Assembly (NCBI GenBank): GCA_037447655.1
Contig: JBBHKE010003448.1
Coordinates: forward strand, 350,887-414,886
Reading direction: 5' to 3'
Source of the DNA: Zygnema cylindricum
Taxonomy: Eukaryota; Streptophyta; Zygnematophyceae; Zygnematales; Zygnemataceae
DNA length: 64,000 bases
Part shown: in pieces, positions 32,036 through 43,259 of the stretch
Position numbering within the stretch: position 1 is the stretch's first letter
Layout: every line of letters begins with the position of its first letter
Position numbers and translations under genes: made by a program
The notes under the pieces: generated by a model
The model's input: only the letters and a program-made list of their open reading frames with translations
Told to the model about the DNA's origin: nothing
Databases searched by the model: none

Positions 32036-33168
32036 TGTTGATATTTGAGTATCTTCTAGGTCTGTATTTTAATAGGAAAAAGGTTGTAGTCACTAAAGGC
32101 TGGGTAGGGAGATACATCCATGGCTGCCTAAATCTTTATAGAGAGATAGGTAGCAGAAAACAAATAGGTTTACTAAAATTATTGACGGACCTAGGAATTG
32201 ATACTGGTACCTACGGTACGTCAAAGTAGCCGTTAGCTTTGTCCGTTATGTTTAGGACCAGTGCTAGGGTGTATGAGGTTTGATAAATATATATAGTTAC
32301 ACGTAGACTAATTCGTTTAACAATGAATAATTGCGTAGTGCATGGATACCGTTTTAGATAGTCCAAAGGACAGTTTCAATTTATTTTATGAAACGGATAT
32401 CGCGCATTTGTTTCGACCGCGAAACAAACACCGCCAGTCTAATTTCAACGGCTAGATTCATAGCCGATTTTGATCAGACTGCCACGATAAGCACCGCGAT
32501 CAGGAAAGAGGTATTTTTGGCGTTTTACGGTCATCGCCAGGACAAGTGACACGTGGCGTGATAACATTCGATTTTGGCAACTCTGGAGATTAGGGGACCA
32601 AATCTCGAATTGACACGTGTCGACATTTTGGCCATGTTGTACGATGGCCATACACAAAGTACATCAGCACCTGTACTTTTTTGTACGACATAGTAATTTG
32701 ATTGGTGTCGTACGTCAATAGATAGAATTTTAGAGAGGGAATAGGACTTAAAAAATTTAGTAGGTAGTAGCCTCTTTTCTAAAAGAGCGCATATACAAAA
32801 GGTCATCTTTGACCATTCACAACTATCAATTTACTTGACCATTTTCAGTGAATCTTTTTGCTGAAGACTCAAGGGAATTCACGCTACCCAGAGGTGTAGT
32901 CGGTCAAAGTGTTGCCTGCCAGGGTGGCTGCCGTTCTAAGGGAAAGTCAAAGTGGGTGAATGTGTCCAAAACTCATATTCTACCTTTGCATTCTATGGTG
33001 GAACTGAGCACACAGAAAGTCTTATTTCACAGGGGTGAAGTTAAAGCAGGTTTTGTGATTGTCAAGGGGTCAATCATTTGGGTTTATATCAACTTTGAAT
33101 CGGCACTATCTAGATCAGCTTTATTTGGATCTGCGATTTCTGTGGGCAATGGAGCACACAAAGTTTTA
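32036..33168 (+). repeat. 3' LTR of element F
   Basis: 1133 bp, TGTTGATATTTGAG...AAGTTTTA. It is 50 bp shorter than the 5' LTR because the left arm of the hairpin module is deleted (32089-32092), leaving GTAGTCACTAAAGG...CCATGGCTGCC. Antisense tRNA-like module 32182-32263; inverted repeat about 32400-32435. Confidence 0.9.
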
Positions 33169-33733
33169 ATGCCATGTCACAAAAAGCCAAAGTGACAACT
33201 CCGCGATCTCACCGATGATGTGCACCTTTGTATAAGAACCAAAATTACATCTAAGCCGTTATACATACTTGCGCGATATTTGTTTCGTTGTCCAAACAAA
33301 ATGCGCTATATCCATTTTTTAAGCGTACTGTACTCTGTACTTTATGAAACTGTATCCATGCATGTCGTATACAGTTTCAGTTAAATGAATAAGTTCACAC
33401 CTAAATGATTAAATATATATCAAACCTTATAGCATTTAGCATTGGTCCTAGACTAATAGGATAAAGCTGACCGCTCTCGGCCAACTTGACGGACGCCAGG
33501 TACAAAGATCAAAACCTGGGTCCATCAAGTATTTTTTTAGTAACCTACTAAAAACAACTGCTTGTTGAGCTAAAGCAGCCATGGTTCAACCACTCTCTCT
33601 ATCCTTTAGTGACTACAAGAAGTATGGTTGCTAGAGAGAGGAGGTGGAGGCAGGCTGTCCATCCTTTTCTTTTCCTTTTTATACTGATATATTTAGACCT
33701 AGAAAATACTCTATAAATCTAGTAATTTCAACA
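33169..33733 (-). repeat. 5' LTR of element C, right part
   Basis: Continues 22827 after F (CCAGGTCATGC/CATGTCAC join). Holds the inverted repeat about 33271-33310, the tRNA-like module on the plus strand (33440-33528, decayed B-box), the hairpin module 33575-33658, and the LTR start (TTTCAACA ending 33733). Together with the left part it gives about 1027 bp, equal to M. Confidence 0.9.
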
Positions 33734-33988
33734 TCTCCTTCCCCTTCTCCTTCCGTGTAACTGACACGATGCTTTCTCCAACATCCTTTGCTTCCTCTGC
33801 TTCTGCAGATCCTCTATGAATCGAGATACTCCAAACTGTGGTGGAACTCCCAATTTTGCGGATGACCCACGCACACGACCACTCACAATGCCCCATAGCC
33901 GTTTTTCAAACAATGCACCCCTCATCATGGTTTCCCAATAAATGAACCATGTTCTATTATAAATGGGCACCCTAGAGAATGGGTCCAT
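33734..33988 (-). pseudogene. Element H gag N-terminal fragment
   Basis: MDPFSRVPIYNRTWFIYWETMMRGALFEKRLWGIVSGRVRG, the usual N-terminal Gag block from the PBS onward, then a frameshifted tail. The LTR start codon is lost (ATT at the equivalent of ATG, about 34013). Ends where C begins. Confidence 0.82.
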
Positions 33989-33992
33989 ACCG

Positions 33993-35096
33993 TGTAATTT
34001 TGTGACCTTAATTGGTACAAAAAATGTCCAGCTTATATCAAGCCTCTAGGATAATTTTTGCACTTTTGAATTTGGAAATGAATAAGTGCCACCCTAGCAC
34101 GCAAAAACTTTGATTAACTACACTCCTGTGTAGCCTGGACTCCCGTGAGTCTGCAGCAAAAAGAATAATTGAATTTGCCCACCTGACCATCAAGTTATGG
34201 CTATTGAAAGAGAGCAAATTTATACACATGGCCTCTAAGAGAGAGGGCTTTCAAAAAATGTCCAAGTCCTAAGAACCTACTCATAGCCCTTCTAGACAAA
34301 TCAAATCTTCATACCCTACATAATATAGATACAAAGTACGGTAGCTGCCGTACTTTATGTACGCAAATATTCAGCACCACTCTCGATATGCCACGTGGCA
34401 TATAAGTCGTCTCCTTTTTGTCCTTTTATTTTTCGTCATCCTATAAGATGGTGCCACGTGTCATCTCCCTCCAATTTTTTGAAGTGCTCCTAGAAAAATC
34501 ATTCCTGTATGCCGGCACTCATGCGTGCCGTCCATTCGTAATTCGGCGATCAATTTCGGTCGTTCGATCAAATGGAGCACGGAATAATGTTTGACCGTTG
34601 AAATTTAACGATTGTCGTTCCGTTATGACCGTTGAATATATACGGTCCTCATCTCGTTTGACCGTTGAAAATGCGTCTTACTTTGCAAACCGTTGATCGC
34701 ATAACGACATTTGATTTTGTTTCGTTTATTTCGTGCGGTACAGTATTTCGTGCAGTACTGTACGTTATAATGTTTCATTTCGTTGAAATATGTTGCCGCG
34801 TCACTTTATATATATATATAAATACAAAAATGGTAACGATTCAACAAGACCTAGTGGATAAGGACGACGACTTCTATGTCTGTCATCCAGAGGTCACACG
34901 ATCAATGTCATACAGAGGTCACACGATCAATTCTTGTTTCTTGCAACTTATTTTTTGTAGGAGCTCTGTCTTCTGCCTTTCTTCTAAGGCAGCCATGGCT
35001 ACCTGCCAGCTCTTAGTGACTACGAAAAGTATGAGAACACTTTAGAATGCCCATAGACTGACTAACAAGATAGATTATAAAATACTTTTTTCAACA
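33993..35096 (-). repeat. 5' LTR of element H
   Basis: About 1104 bp, ending TTCAACA at 35096. Carries the leader hairpins (about 34122-34160), G-box GCCACGTGGC (about 34389), a (TA)n run (34808-34820), a tRNA-Arg-like module (34846-34935) and a shortened hairpin module (34985-35040). More diverged than the C and M LTRs. Confidence 0.85.
34846..34935 (+). other. tRNA-Arg-like module in H LTR (antisense to element)
   Basis: Reads GACCTAGTGGATAAGG (D-arm with A-box) then GACGACTTCTATGTC, which resembles an anticodon arm with TCT, then CCAGAGGTCA and a decayed T-arm (acgatcaattct). A 22-base piece (gtcatccagaggtcacacgatcaat type) is repeated at about 34884 and 34910, disrupting the fold. A relic, not a gene. 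Confidence 0.5.
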
Positions 35097-36093
35097 ACAT
35101 TTTGGTGGGAACAATAGTGACATCACCACTTGGAGTGATGCCTGCTATGGGGATGCTCCTATGAGGAAATGCACGTCTGGATATATATTGTATGTGGGTG
35201 ATGGGGCTTGTTGCTGGAGCAGCAAGCAGCAAAAGGTTATTGGTCAGTCCACCATGGAGGCTGACTACATGGCTTCTTACTCTGCTGTAAAAAGATTAAT
35301 GTGGGTCAAGTCTTTGCTTCGTGAGCTTGGTCATCTTAAGAGTGGTATCCAAAAGGTGTTTTGTGATAATCAGGCAGCCATTGCCATTTTTTCCAATCCT
35401 ACGCATCATTTTAAAGCCAAACACGTTGACATTAAACTTAGTTTAGTTAGAGAGAAAGTAGAAAACAAGATAATCAGTTTAGAGTATAAACCAGATAGTG
35501 AAATGGTACACCGCGAATTATAATTAGAGTAAATTACTCTAATTTGGTCGCTCGAAATTTCAACTCTATCACATGAAATAGAGTAAATGATTCTAATTTT
35601 TTCATTATTCTATTTAAGGTAAAGTTTAATTAGCATTTTTAATTCTAATATAGGTTCGTTTTAAATAGTGTGAAGTACGGAGGATCTCCGACCGTGCAAA
35701 ATTGTACTTTATTTAGTAAAAAGTACAAATAATATTTTAATACAGGCCGTTATCATGTAACTACATTTTAACAAACTGCATGTGCAAACGTCATAGTGAC
35801 GATAAACTGTACGTTTCGCCAAATTTTGTACAAATACCTTATTTACTGTAGAGGATATTAGCGTGTCAAATTAGAGTCTTTAAATAAATTAGAGTAAACT
35901 TCATAGTTGAAACAACTCTATCAAATAAATAAGCGTTCATTTCTCTAATTTTTCTTTTTAGTTTTTGTAATCTAATGTTTTCATTACTCTAATTACGATT
36001 CGCATTGTAGCACATATGATGACCAAACCTGTGCCTTCCCCTAATTTTTTTTTTTGCAAGGAGAAGAGTAGTCTTAAATTAAAGCGTGACTAT
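35097..36093 (+). pseudogene. Element I RNase H, split by a MITE
   Basis: FGGNNSDITTWSDACYGDAPMRK (catalytic Asp), GDGACCWSSKQQKVIGQSTMEADYMAS (catalytic Glu), VFCDNQAAIAI (catalytic Asp), KAKHVDIKLSLVREKVENKII, then DSEMV at 35506. A 499-bp insertion follows, and the frame resumes AHMMTKPVPSP at 36010. Before the insertion the domain is fully open. Confidence 0.9.
35509..36007. mobile_element. MITE-like TIR element (TA target site)
   Basis: 499 bp, no coding capacity. Terminal inverted repeats CACCGCGAATTATAATTAGAGTAA and its partner CAATGCGAATCGTAATTAGAGTAA match at 20 of 24 positions. Flanked by TA on both sides (35507-35508; 36008-36009), and excision restores GGTAGCACATATGATG as in K. 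AT-rich with a palindrome AATTAGAGTAA/TTACTCTAATT at 35522-35544. A TA duplication fits the Tc1/mariner superfamily; the family is not identified. Confidence 0.82.
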
Positions 36094-36106
36094 AAAATAA
36101 GGGGAG
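36094..36106 (+). promoter_or_regulatory. Polypurine tract of element I
   Basis: AAAATAAGGGGAG directly before the LTR start TGTAGAAATT. It is the plus-strand priming site for reverse transcription, with the same sequence at F, L (56246-56258) and, reversed, M (48424-48436). Confidence 0.85.
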
Positions 36107-36774
36107 TGTAGAAATTAAAGGTTCTTTTAGTATTTTCTAGGTTTTGTAAAAGATAAAATGCAGAAAAGAAGCAGAGGCATTCAGCCTCTTACTCCTCTCT
36201 TCAGCCCCCGCACTTGTCGCAGTCACTGAAAGTTGGAGAGGGAGCTAGAGCCATGGCTTCCTATGCTATCTAGAGGGAGACAGATAGTAGATTGGTAGAT
36301 TTACCAAAATGGTACTTGACAAAACTAAGATTTGAACTGACTACGTGCCTTCCGCGAGAGTCGCCGTTAGCCGGTAGTTTTTATCCAATTAGTCTAAGAA
36401 CACTGTTACGTAGTGTAAGATTTGATAACTATATAAATATTTACACGTAGACAATTTTATTTAATGCAATATTAGGACATAGATACAGTTTGTATTGTAC
36501 GCAATACAAAATATCTCGAAACGAATATCTCGCATTTGTTTCAAATGTGAAATAAATACAGCCCAAGTATTTACGACGGCTAAGATTGAAACCATGTTTG
36601 GATCAGACGGCCGCAAAGGAAGCCGAGATCGCGGAATAAGATTTTAGCCGTTTGCCGTCATCACCACATTGAATGACACATGGCACAACCACATTGGATT
36701 GCGACATCTCCGGGAATCACAGAAACAAATCTAGATATGACATGTGTCAACTTTTTGGCCATGTCGTACAATGT
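36107..36774 (+). repeat. 3' LTR of element I, left part
   Basis: Starts TGTAGAAATTAAAGG. Hairpin module 36175-36262 with loop GCACTTGTCGCAGTCACTGAAA; antisense tRNA-like module 36316-36403; weak inverted repeat about 36525-36560. Broken by J at AATGT (36770-36774). Confidence 0.88.
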
Positions 36775-37771
36775 TGTTGAAATCACTAGATTTAGGGGAG
36801 GTATTTTCTAGGTTTTAATTAGTTAAAATAGCTAAAAGAAAAGCAGATGCAGCTTACCTCCACCTTCTCTCTCTAGCCCCCATACTTTTTGTAGTCACTG
36901 AAGGAGAGAGAGAGGGCGGTGGAGCCATGGCTGCCTTAGCTTCATAGGCAGGACTAAAGAATGACCTAAGTCATTCTCAACAAAAAGGTTGAGTCCGGCA
37001 GAACTCTAACCTCCGACCGGCAGAGTGAGGCGTAGCCATTAGCTCTTACCAGTTTGTCGTACTAGTGCGTTAGGATACATAGGGTTTGATTTCTATTTGA
37101 ACATTAGCTAGATCATAATTCCGATAGACAGAATAACAAAGTGCGGACATAGAAACTAGTTTACCTTTAGTACGCACGAAACTAATATACCAACATTTGT
37201 TTTGAACGGTGAGCATTTAAATTCGGTTTAGATCCGACGGTCCGCATCATCCTCGAGATCCCTGAATGGCCGCCTTGGCGGTTTTTGACGTGACATGACC
37301 TGGCAACACGTGGCAAGGTATCATTAAAAAGAGGAAACCACGGAGAATATGAGAACGAGTGCGAAAAAGACAAACGTCCACTCCATGGCCTTGTCGTACA
37401 CATGCCGAACAAAAAGTACATCAGCCTTAGTACCTTTCTATACTGTACAGTCTTTTGATTGGTTTCGTACATCAGTAGATAGGGGTTGTGAGAGGGGTTT
37501 ACGACTTAGAGGATTGAGGAGATAGCCGCCTCTCTCCCAACATGCTTGTATAAATATTGGCATCTTTGCCACTTGATAATTAATCGCCTGGTTGGGTATT
37601 TTCAAAAATTCTTTATACTGTGGACTTAAGGGAGTCCAAACTACATAGGGGTGTAGTCACATTGTCCATTTGCGTACTTGGGTAGCACTAATCCTAATAG
37701 AAAAATGGCTAGCCAAAAGCTATCTAGAGGCTTCTTAAATTATATGATTCAATGGGGGACACAGAATTACA
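36775..37771 (+). repeat. 5' LTR of element J
   Basis: 997 bp, TGTTGAAATCACTAG...AATTACA. Hairpin module 36849-36935, antisense tRNA-Asn-like module 36987-37059, TATA box TATAAATA (about 37549), leader hairpins GGACTTAAGGGAGTCC (37622-37637) and ACTACATAGGGGTGTAGT (37640-37657), and gag ATG 37752. Confidence 0.92.
37622..37657 (+). other. Paired leader hairpins (H1 and H2) in J 5' LTR
   Basis: H1 GGACTTAAGGGAGTCC and H2 CTACATAGGGGTGTAG follow each other in what should be the transcribed leader, about 70 bases after the TATA box and 95 bases before gag ATG. Equivalent pairs stand at the same place in the A, C, F, H, K and M LTRs; in A and M H2 is CTGCA...TGCAG, a compensatory change. Confidence 0.6.
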
Positions 37772-38760
37772 AGTTATCGGCCCACCCTCTAGGGTGCCCA
37801 CCTTCAACGGATCAAGGTTCATTTACAGGGAAGCAATGATGACAGGGGCATTGTGTGAAAAACGATACTAGGTTATCGTCTGTGCACAAGTGAAACGTCC
37901 ATCTCAGGGGACCTCACCAGGGTTTGGTGGAGTGAGGTTTTGTGCAGAAGCATCTGCTCCAATGGAGGAGATAGAAGATGGGGACGGCAAAAAAGGGAAA
38001 GGAAAGAAGACACCTTTCACTCCTTTTGCCACGGCAACCGGAGCGGTGGTCGTGAAGACCGAGGAAAACAATATTCAAATGTGGGAGTACACCAACATGA
38101 ATGCCATGCATTTCATTCTGAGGCACCTCACTCAAGGGACGGCGACCTCTCATCTTTACATCTTCAAGGCCGAGGAGTTGTGGATGACTTTAGTGGAGAT
38201 CTATAGAGTTGGTACCATTCAAAAGCTCCAGCTGGCTAAGCAAAGGTTGGGGAGTTATACTTACAAAGGAGGGAAGATGTTAGATTACTGTAATGATCTC
38301 TCTTGCATGTATATGGAGATGGAGAGTGACGGATGGACAGGCTCAATGAAGATGAAAGTTAACACTCTCATTAGAAAGGTGCCTGAGGAGTATGAAAACA
38401 TAGTGTAAAGAGTGCAAGAAATGGATGATAGTTCTTAAAAGTGGAACACTGTGGTCCGAATGATACTCGTGCAGGAGAACAATATTGAGATCTGTAGAGG
38501 AGGTAAGAGCGTTCAAGCTCTAGCTGCGGGAACGTACCGGTGGAGGAAGGATATGAAGAAGACGTACAACGGTTTCAAAGGGGAAAAAGACCAATCTAGA
38601 GAACCTAGGCCTCCAAAGGGTCTTTATCATTCCTACAAAAAGCCGAGACACTTTCATAGCTGATTGCACCAAGCTATCAGAGGTGAGGCTTCAAGATAAC
38701 CCTGGAGGGGGTTCTTCCGCGGTGAATAATAAGGCACTTGTGGTCACACGAGTAAAAGGA
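37752..38760 (+). pseudogene. Element J gag pseudogene
   Basis: ATG 37752 in the LTR; MGDTELQVIGPPSRVPTFNGSRFIYREAMMTGALCEKRY is open across the PBS to a TAG at about 37870. Core ORF 37890-38408 (FILRHLTQGTATSHLYIFKAEELW; MLDYCNDLSCMYMEME). The knuckle is destroyed (YHSYKKPRHFHS; metal-binding Cys lost, about 38625-38660). Confidence 0.87.
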
Positions 38761-40480
38761 GAGACCGAGGAGGACGAGTCCCCTGAGGAGGAGGATGGCG
38801 AGCTTCTTGTTGACAAGAATCTTAAGGAGAAGGAGATCCCTCAAAAATAGAAGTGTGCCCTTGGAGCCATTCAGGAAGCTCCACAGGAAGGATGGATCAT
38901 TGATTAAGGTGCATCCATGCATATGTGTCATGACAAGCACCACTCACTAAGCTAAAAAAGATCCCTACTGTAGAAACAGAGTATGGGGATCGGAGAGTAG
39001 TTCCTACAGATCTAGTGGGTTCGGTAGATCAAAAAGTCTTAGAGGAGGGTAACACTTCTATACTCATTTTTTTAGATGTACTCTACATTTTTGTTGAGTA
39101 AAAAATCTTGTGTCTACTTCTGTATTAGATGACAAAGACTTTGATACCTTCACCAGAAAGGGATTCTTTATAGCTAAGTATGGAGATGAAGCTTACATGA
39201 CAGTAGATAAGGGTAGCGAATGAATATTTAGGCTTAACCTGAGTAATGAAAAGAAAATAGCTTACTATGGTGGTGTCCCAAGCTTGATGATTTGGCATAA
39301 GCAGTTGGGGCATGTGCATTTTGATAGGTTGAGGGAAATGAAGAAGCTTACTGTAGTTGAAGGCATTTAGTTTGGGAATAATGAAATGATGGATGATTCT
39401 AGTGGCTATGCCCAAGGTAAATCTCACAGACTCCCCTTTCCCATAACTGCCACATATAGAGGTGAGAAAGTACTACATCTGGTCCACACGGATATCTACG
39501 GACTAGCAAGAGTACCTTCGGTTGGGGGAAAGAGGTATATGCTCACAATTACTGATAATTGGTCCAGATATTCTAGAGTCTATTTCCTAAAAACAAAGTC
39601 TGAAACACCAAAGTACTTTAAAGAATACTAAGCCTGGAGTGAGATGTTGCACGGAACCCTCATTAAGCGAATAAGGAGTGATAATGGGGGAGAGTACACC
39701 TCTAACCAGTTTGAGAAATACTTGAAGATGAGGGAGTTCAGCATCAGAAAATTGAACCGGATAATCCAAAAAAAAAGGGTAGTTAAGAGGTTAAATTGGA
39801 CTCTACGAGATAGTGTATTTAGTATGTTGGCTGCCTAGAAAATAGAAAGAAGATTTTGGGCAGAAGCCATGAACTGTGCTAACTTCTTAAAGAATATAGT
39901 CCTCACTACAGCCATTAAAGGAATGACACCTTATGAGAGATGGGTTGGAAAGAAATCGGATATTTATCACTTAAAAGTATTCGTTAGTCAAGTTTACAAT
40001 CTTGACAGAGATAAGAAGAACTAGAAACTAGATGCTAAGGGAAAACCAGGATATTTTGTGGGATATGATGAGGATGTCAAACGATATAGAGTCTATGACT
40101 TAGCTAAACAAGATATCATTCTGGTAAAACATTTAGTTGTCATGGATGAATGAAAGTCATTCGATCCCTTCAAATACACTAAGAAAATAAAAATTAGTTT
40201 TGAGTCCGAGAGTGAGGAGGACTCAGATCTTCACAAAAAGGACACAAGTGAAAAGATGATTGCAGATTCAGGTGAGATCCTAGACGGGGGAGACATACCG
40301 GAATCTCCTCATATTTTTATACACTCTGAGGAGAAAGAGGAAGATGAGTCAGAACCGGTTTCCATGGATTGGGAAGCTGATGATACAGTACCGAGGAATC
40401 CAAGAGATCCCTCCATTCCAGCTTCTGACTTTGAAGGAGGACGAAAGAGCAGCAAAAGGCTACAAGAAAAATAGGATGCT
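38761..40480 (+). pseudogene. Element J protease and integrase pseudogene
   Basis: Protease GWIID-stop-GASMHMC (about 38890-38930; Ser codon TCA to TAA). Integrase HHCC: WHKQLGHVHFD kept (about 39290), but both Cys are lost (DDSSGYAQGK for DDCSGCAQGK, about 39395). Core: HTDIYG (about 39487), SDNGGEYTS (about 39676), and the Glu of ERLN is Lys (VKRLNWT, about 39783). The C-terminal tail and linker RRSSKRLQE-type end at 40474. Many stops. Confidence 0.87.
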
Positions 40481-41509
40481 CACAAGGTAACAAAGCTATC
40501 TCACCCAGATGAGCCTCAATCATACTCAGAGGAAATGGACAATCCGGAGAAAAGATAGATATGTCAGAGCCATAAATGATGAGATGGCTTCAATCATGGA
40601 AGCTAATACTTAGGAGCTGGTGGACTCTCCTCCAGACACAAAACCCATGAGGTGCAAATGGGTGTTTAACTAAAACTGAACCTAGATAATACCATTGAGA
40701 CATATAAGGCTCGGTTGGTAGCAAAGGGGTTCACTCAAAAACAGGGAATAGATTATGAGGAGACTTTTGCTTTGGTGGTTCGATTCCCATCTGTAAGGAT
40801 TCTCCTTAGTCTAACGGCAGCGGAAGACATGGAAATACACCATATGTATATTAAAATTGTCTTCCTCAACGGGGAACTAGAGGAATAAATCTTCATGCGG
40901 CAACCCGAGGGATTTGTAGAGGAGGGAGAGGAAAGCAAAGTTTGCAGACTCATAAAGTCCTTATATAGACTAAAGCAAGCTCCCTGACAATGGAATAAGA
41001 AACTAGATGAGTTTCTCACCAGTCTGGGATATATCCGGATAAGTTCTTATCATTCTATTTACATGTTTGAGGATGAGAATGGGTGTTTCATTTTAATTTA
41101 TGTGGATGATTTGTTGGTGTTAAGTAGGTCTATGGAAAATATGAATAAGCTAAAGAAAGACCTTAGAAGCAGATTTGACATGAACGATTTAGGAGAGGCA
41201 AAATACATATTGGGAATTTAAATGGAAAGAGATAGGGAGAAGAGGATTATCACACTTACTCAAAAAGAAGTTATAAGAAATATGTTTGAGAAATTCTAGA
41301 TGGAAAAGGCAAACAGTTGTACCACTCTCATGGATTTGAAAAAAGAAAGTGATAGGAGTGTAGAAGGAGGAGTGATAATGTTAGATGATCAGATGAGTCC
41401 AGAAAAAAAGACAGTTTATGAAGTTTATTCCTTACAGACATGTTGTAGGAAGTTTAATTTACTTAATGAATTGTACCAGACCAGACATAGCAGCAGCAAT
41501 TGGAGTCAT
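40481..41509 (+). pseudogene. Element J reverse transcriptase, cut by S2
   Basis: Linker KLSHPDEPQSYSEEMD, then WVFN (frameshift about 40665), DYEETFALVVRFPSVRILLSL, HHMYIKIVFLNGE (first catalytic Asp replaced by Tyr), YRLKQAP, YVDDLLVLSRS (about 41100), MNDLGEAKYILGI (stop at 41219) and CTRPDIAAAIGV, ending at the S2 target site GTCAT (41505-41509). Confidence 0.86.
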
Positions 41510-42650
41510 TGTTGTTTATAGCCCTTTTCAGCCATGAATGTACCCTTGGAAGCACCACAGACTACCCTAAAACAGCCTCCTTTGATTCCACTCAGAATTC
41601 TACAGAATAACCAAACCAAGCTAAAACTACACAACCAGATAGTTCCTAGTCCACTAAGTATTCCCACCAAATTTCATATAATAATACCAAACCGAATAAT
41701 CACAACACTCAGTCAAAGTTGCAGAAAAACAGCCTGCCAAAACTTTGATAAATATGACCAACTTCACAATGAAGCCCCAAGCAAACCAGACACACAATAG
41801 GTCTGCAAATTCGCCAAAATATTGCCAATACAAATAGGAACACACATGCAAAATTTCAGATAATTCTGCCAATAAAACTGAGAGCAATTCTCAGATGAAA
41901 ATCCCAAAAAGGAGTAGAAACAGTTTCTGTCCAAAAAGTTCCTAAGTCTAGAATGACTAAGTCCTACAAATATACACTACAGCTTACTACTAACTGTACG
42001 GATGCATACCAGCCGTTCGTAATCAATCAACTACCTCTATTAATGTGAGTGTACCTGAAACCTACACTAATAATTAACACACAGGACAAAACATCGTTTA
42101 AATATTTACAAGTCTTACTAATTCCGTCAATCGAATCGGGACCGTCCAAAATAAGTATCTTGTGACGGACGCGATTTGGCGTCCCTCACCAAACTGACGG
42201 CGCCGCCGTCCGTAGCTCTTTTTCCGCATACTTGATGTCATGTCACACGGTCACACAATCACTTGACGAACTGATGCCACCTCACCAAAATTAATCCATA
42301 CACGTGGCGTCCTTTCCACTCAATGCCTCTCACGCAACTTTTAGTTTGAATCCTTTCGTCATCACTATGATTCGTACTTGCAGTGTACCTTTCAACAATA
42401 TTCCAAATCGGATCGCTTCGCGATCCGCCGTTCATTTGACTTACGTTTGTTCGCGCCACTCAATTAGATCCGTACGTCTCAATACACTTAGTACCTAGTA
42501 CACAAGCTGCTATTACTGCGATGTGACTGGCGCAGCATGGCAGCACAATATCTTTATCACACACGCTGCTATGGCTGCGATGTAACCAGCGCAGCATGGC
42601 AGCATAGCAATGTGATACAGAGAGGACTAAAGGTTTCAGAAAAACCAACA
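41510..42650 (-). repeat. Solo LTR S2
   Basis: 1141 bp with ends TGTTG and CAACA and perfect TSD GTCAT (41505-41509; 42651-42655). Removal restores J as AAAIGVI/NRSLNDPRN. In minus orientation the end holds ATGGCTGAAAAGGGC...AAACAACA, a gag start like those in D, E and G LTRs. Contains the inverted repeat GGATCGCTTCGCGATCC (42410-42426) and GCGCAGCATGGCAGC repeats (about 42530-42600). Related to S1. Confidence 0.88.
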
Positions 42651-42655
42651 GTCAT

Positions 42656-43259
42656 CAATAGGAGTCTTAATGATCCTAGAAATAGAGATTGGGAGGCAGC
42701 CAAGAGAGTTATAAGATACTTGGTGGGAACTAGGGATTTATAGTTGCATTTGGGAGGGGAGCACACTGACATCACTACTTGGAGTGATGCCGGTAATGGG
42801 GATGCACCTATGAGAAGATGCACTTCTCATAATGTGTTATATGTGGGGGAAGGTGTTTGCTATTGGAGTAGCAAGCAACAAAAGGTGGTTGCTCAGTCCA
42901 CTATCAAGGCTGAGTACATGGCCTCTTGTTCTGCTCTAAAAGAGTTGATGTGGGTCAAGTCTTTATTGCAAGATCTGGGCTATATGAAGAAGGGAGTGCA
43001 TGAAGTGTTTTGTGATAATCAGGCTGCAATTACAATTGCAGCCAATCCAAAACATCATTTCAAGGCTAAGCATATGGATATAAGACTGAGCTTTGTGAGG
43101 GAAAGGTTGAAAACAAAATTGTGAATTTGGTGTATAGCGGTGATGGGGAAATGGTGGAGGATATGATGACAAAACCTGTGCCCTCTCCCAAGTAAAAATA
43201 CTGTAGAGAAAAGTGTGGCTTAAAAGAAAAACTAAAATTAGACTAGAAAATAAAGGTAG
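42656..43259 (+). pseudogene. Element J RNase H and PPT
   Basis: NRSLNDPRNRDWEAAKRVIRYLVGTRDL (TAG at 42741), LHLGGEHTDITTWSDAGNGDAPMRRC, KQQKVVAQSTIKAEYMAS (catalytic Glu replaced by Lys), VFCDNQAAITI, KAKHMDIRLSFVRE, then a frameshift at about 43100 and MMTKPVPSP. The PPT is decayed to AAAATAAAGGTAG (43247-43259). Confidence 0.88.

Larger units (their letters stand above)
22828..33168 (+). mobile_element. Non-autonomous copia element F (with element G inside)
   Basis: Plus-strand sister of B. 5' LTR 22828-24010, PBS GATTATGGGCCCA (24011-24023), gag, RNase H remnant to 25820, then after G a short tail (31974-32035) with PPT AAAATAAGGGGAG and the 3' LTR 32036-33168. TSD ATGCA/ATGCC (22823-22827; 33169-33173, one mismatch). 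Internal length without G is about 1.87 kb. It has no protease, integrase or RT core, so it must have relied on enzymes from other copies. It inserted into the 5' LTR of C. Confidence 0.92.
6885..33733 (-). mobile_element. Copia element C (in fragments)
   Basis: Minus-strand autonomous-type element cut into pieces by B (at 6884), D (7751-20036) and F (22828-33168). Pieces are RT and linker 6885-7745, IN-PR-gag 20042-22380, and the 5' LTR in two parts (22361-22827, 33169-33733; about 1.03 kb when joined). The remaining RT, RNase H and 3' LTR are displaced left out of the window. It sits in the gag of H (right flank TCTCC at 33734-33738). The D insertion site re-joins as VKHLF/VMDE across TSD AATAG. 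Confidence 0.88.
33734..35096 (-). mobile_element. Copia element H, 5' end only
   Basis: Minus-strand element with 5' LTR (33993-35096), a mutated PBS GGTATGGACCCA (about 33991-33980) and the first 85 codons of gag. The rest was displaced left by insertion of C and is not in the window. It lies in the RNase H of I (right flank ACATT, 35097-35101), whose frame resumes directly. Confidence 0.88.

Noticed and set aside
34808-34822. (TA)n run as a TATA box of H
   Set aside because: It lies upstream of the usual promoter position, next to the tRNA-like module; a simple microsatellite is the plainer reading.
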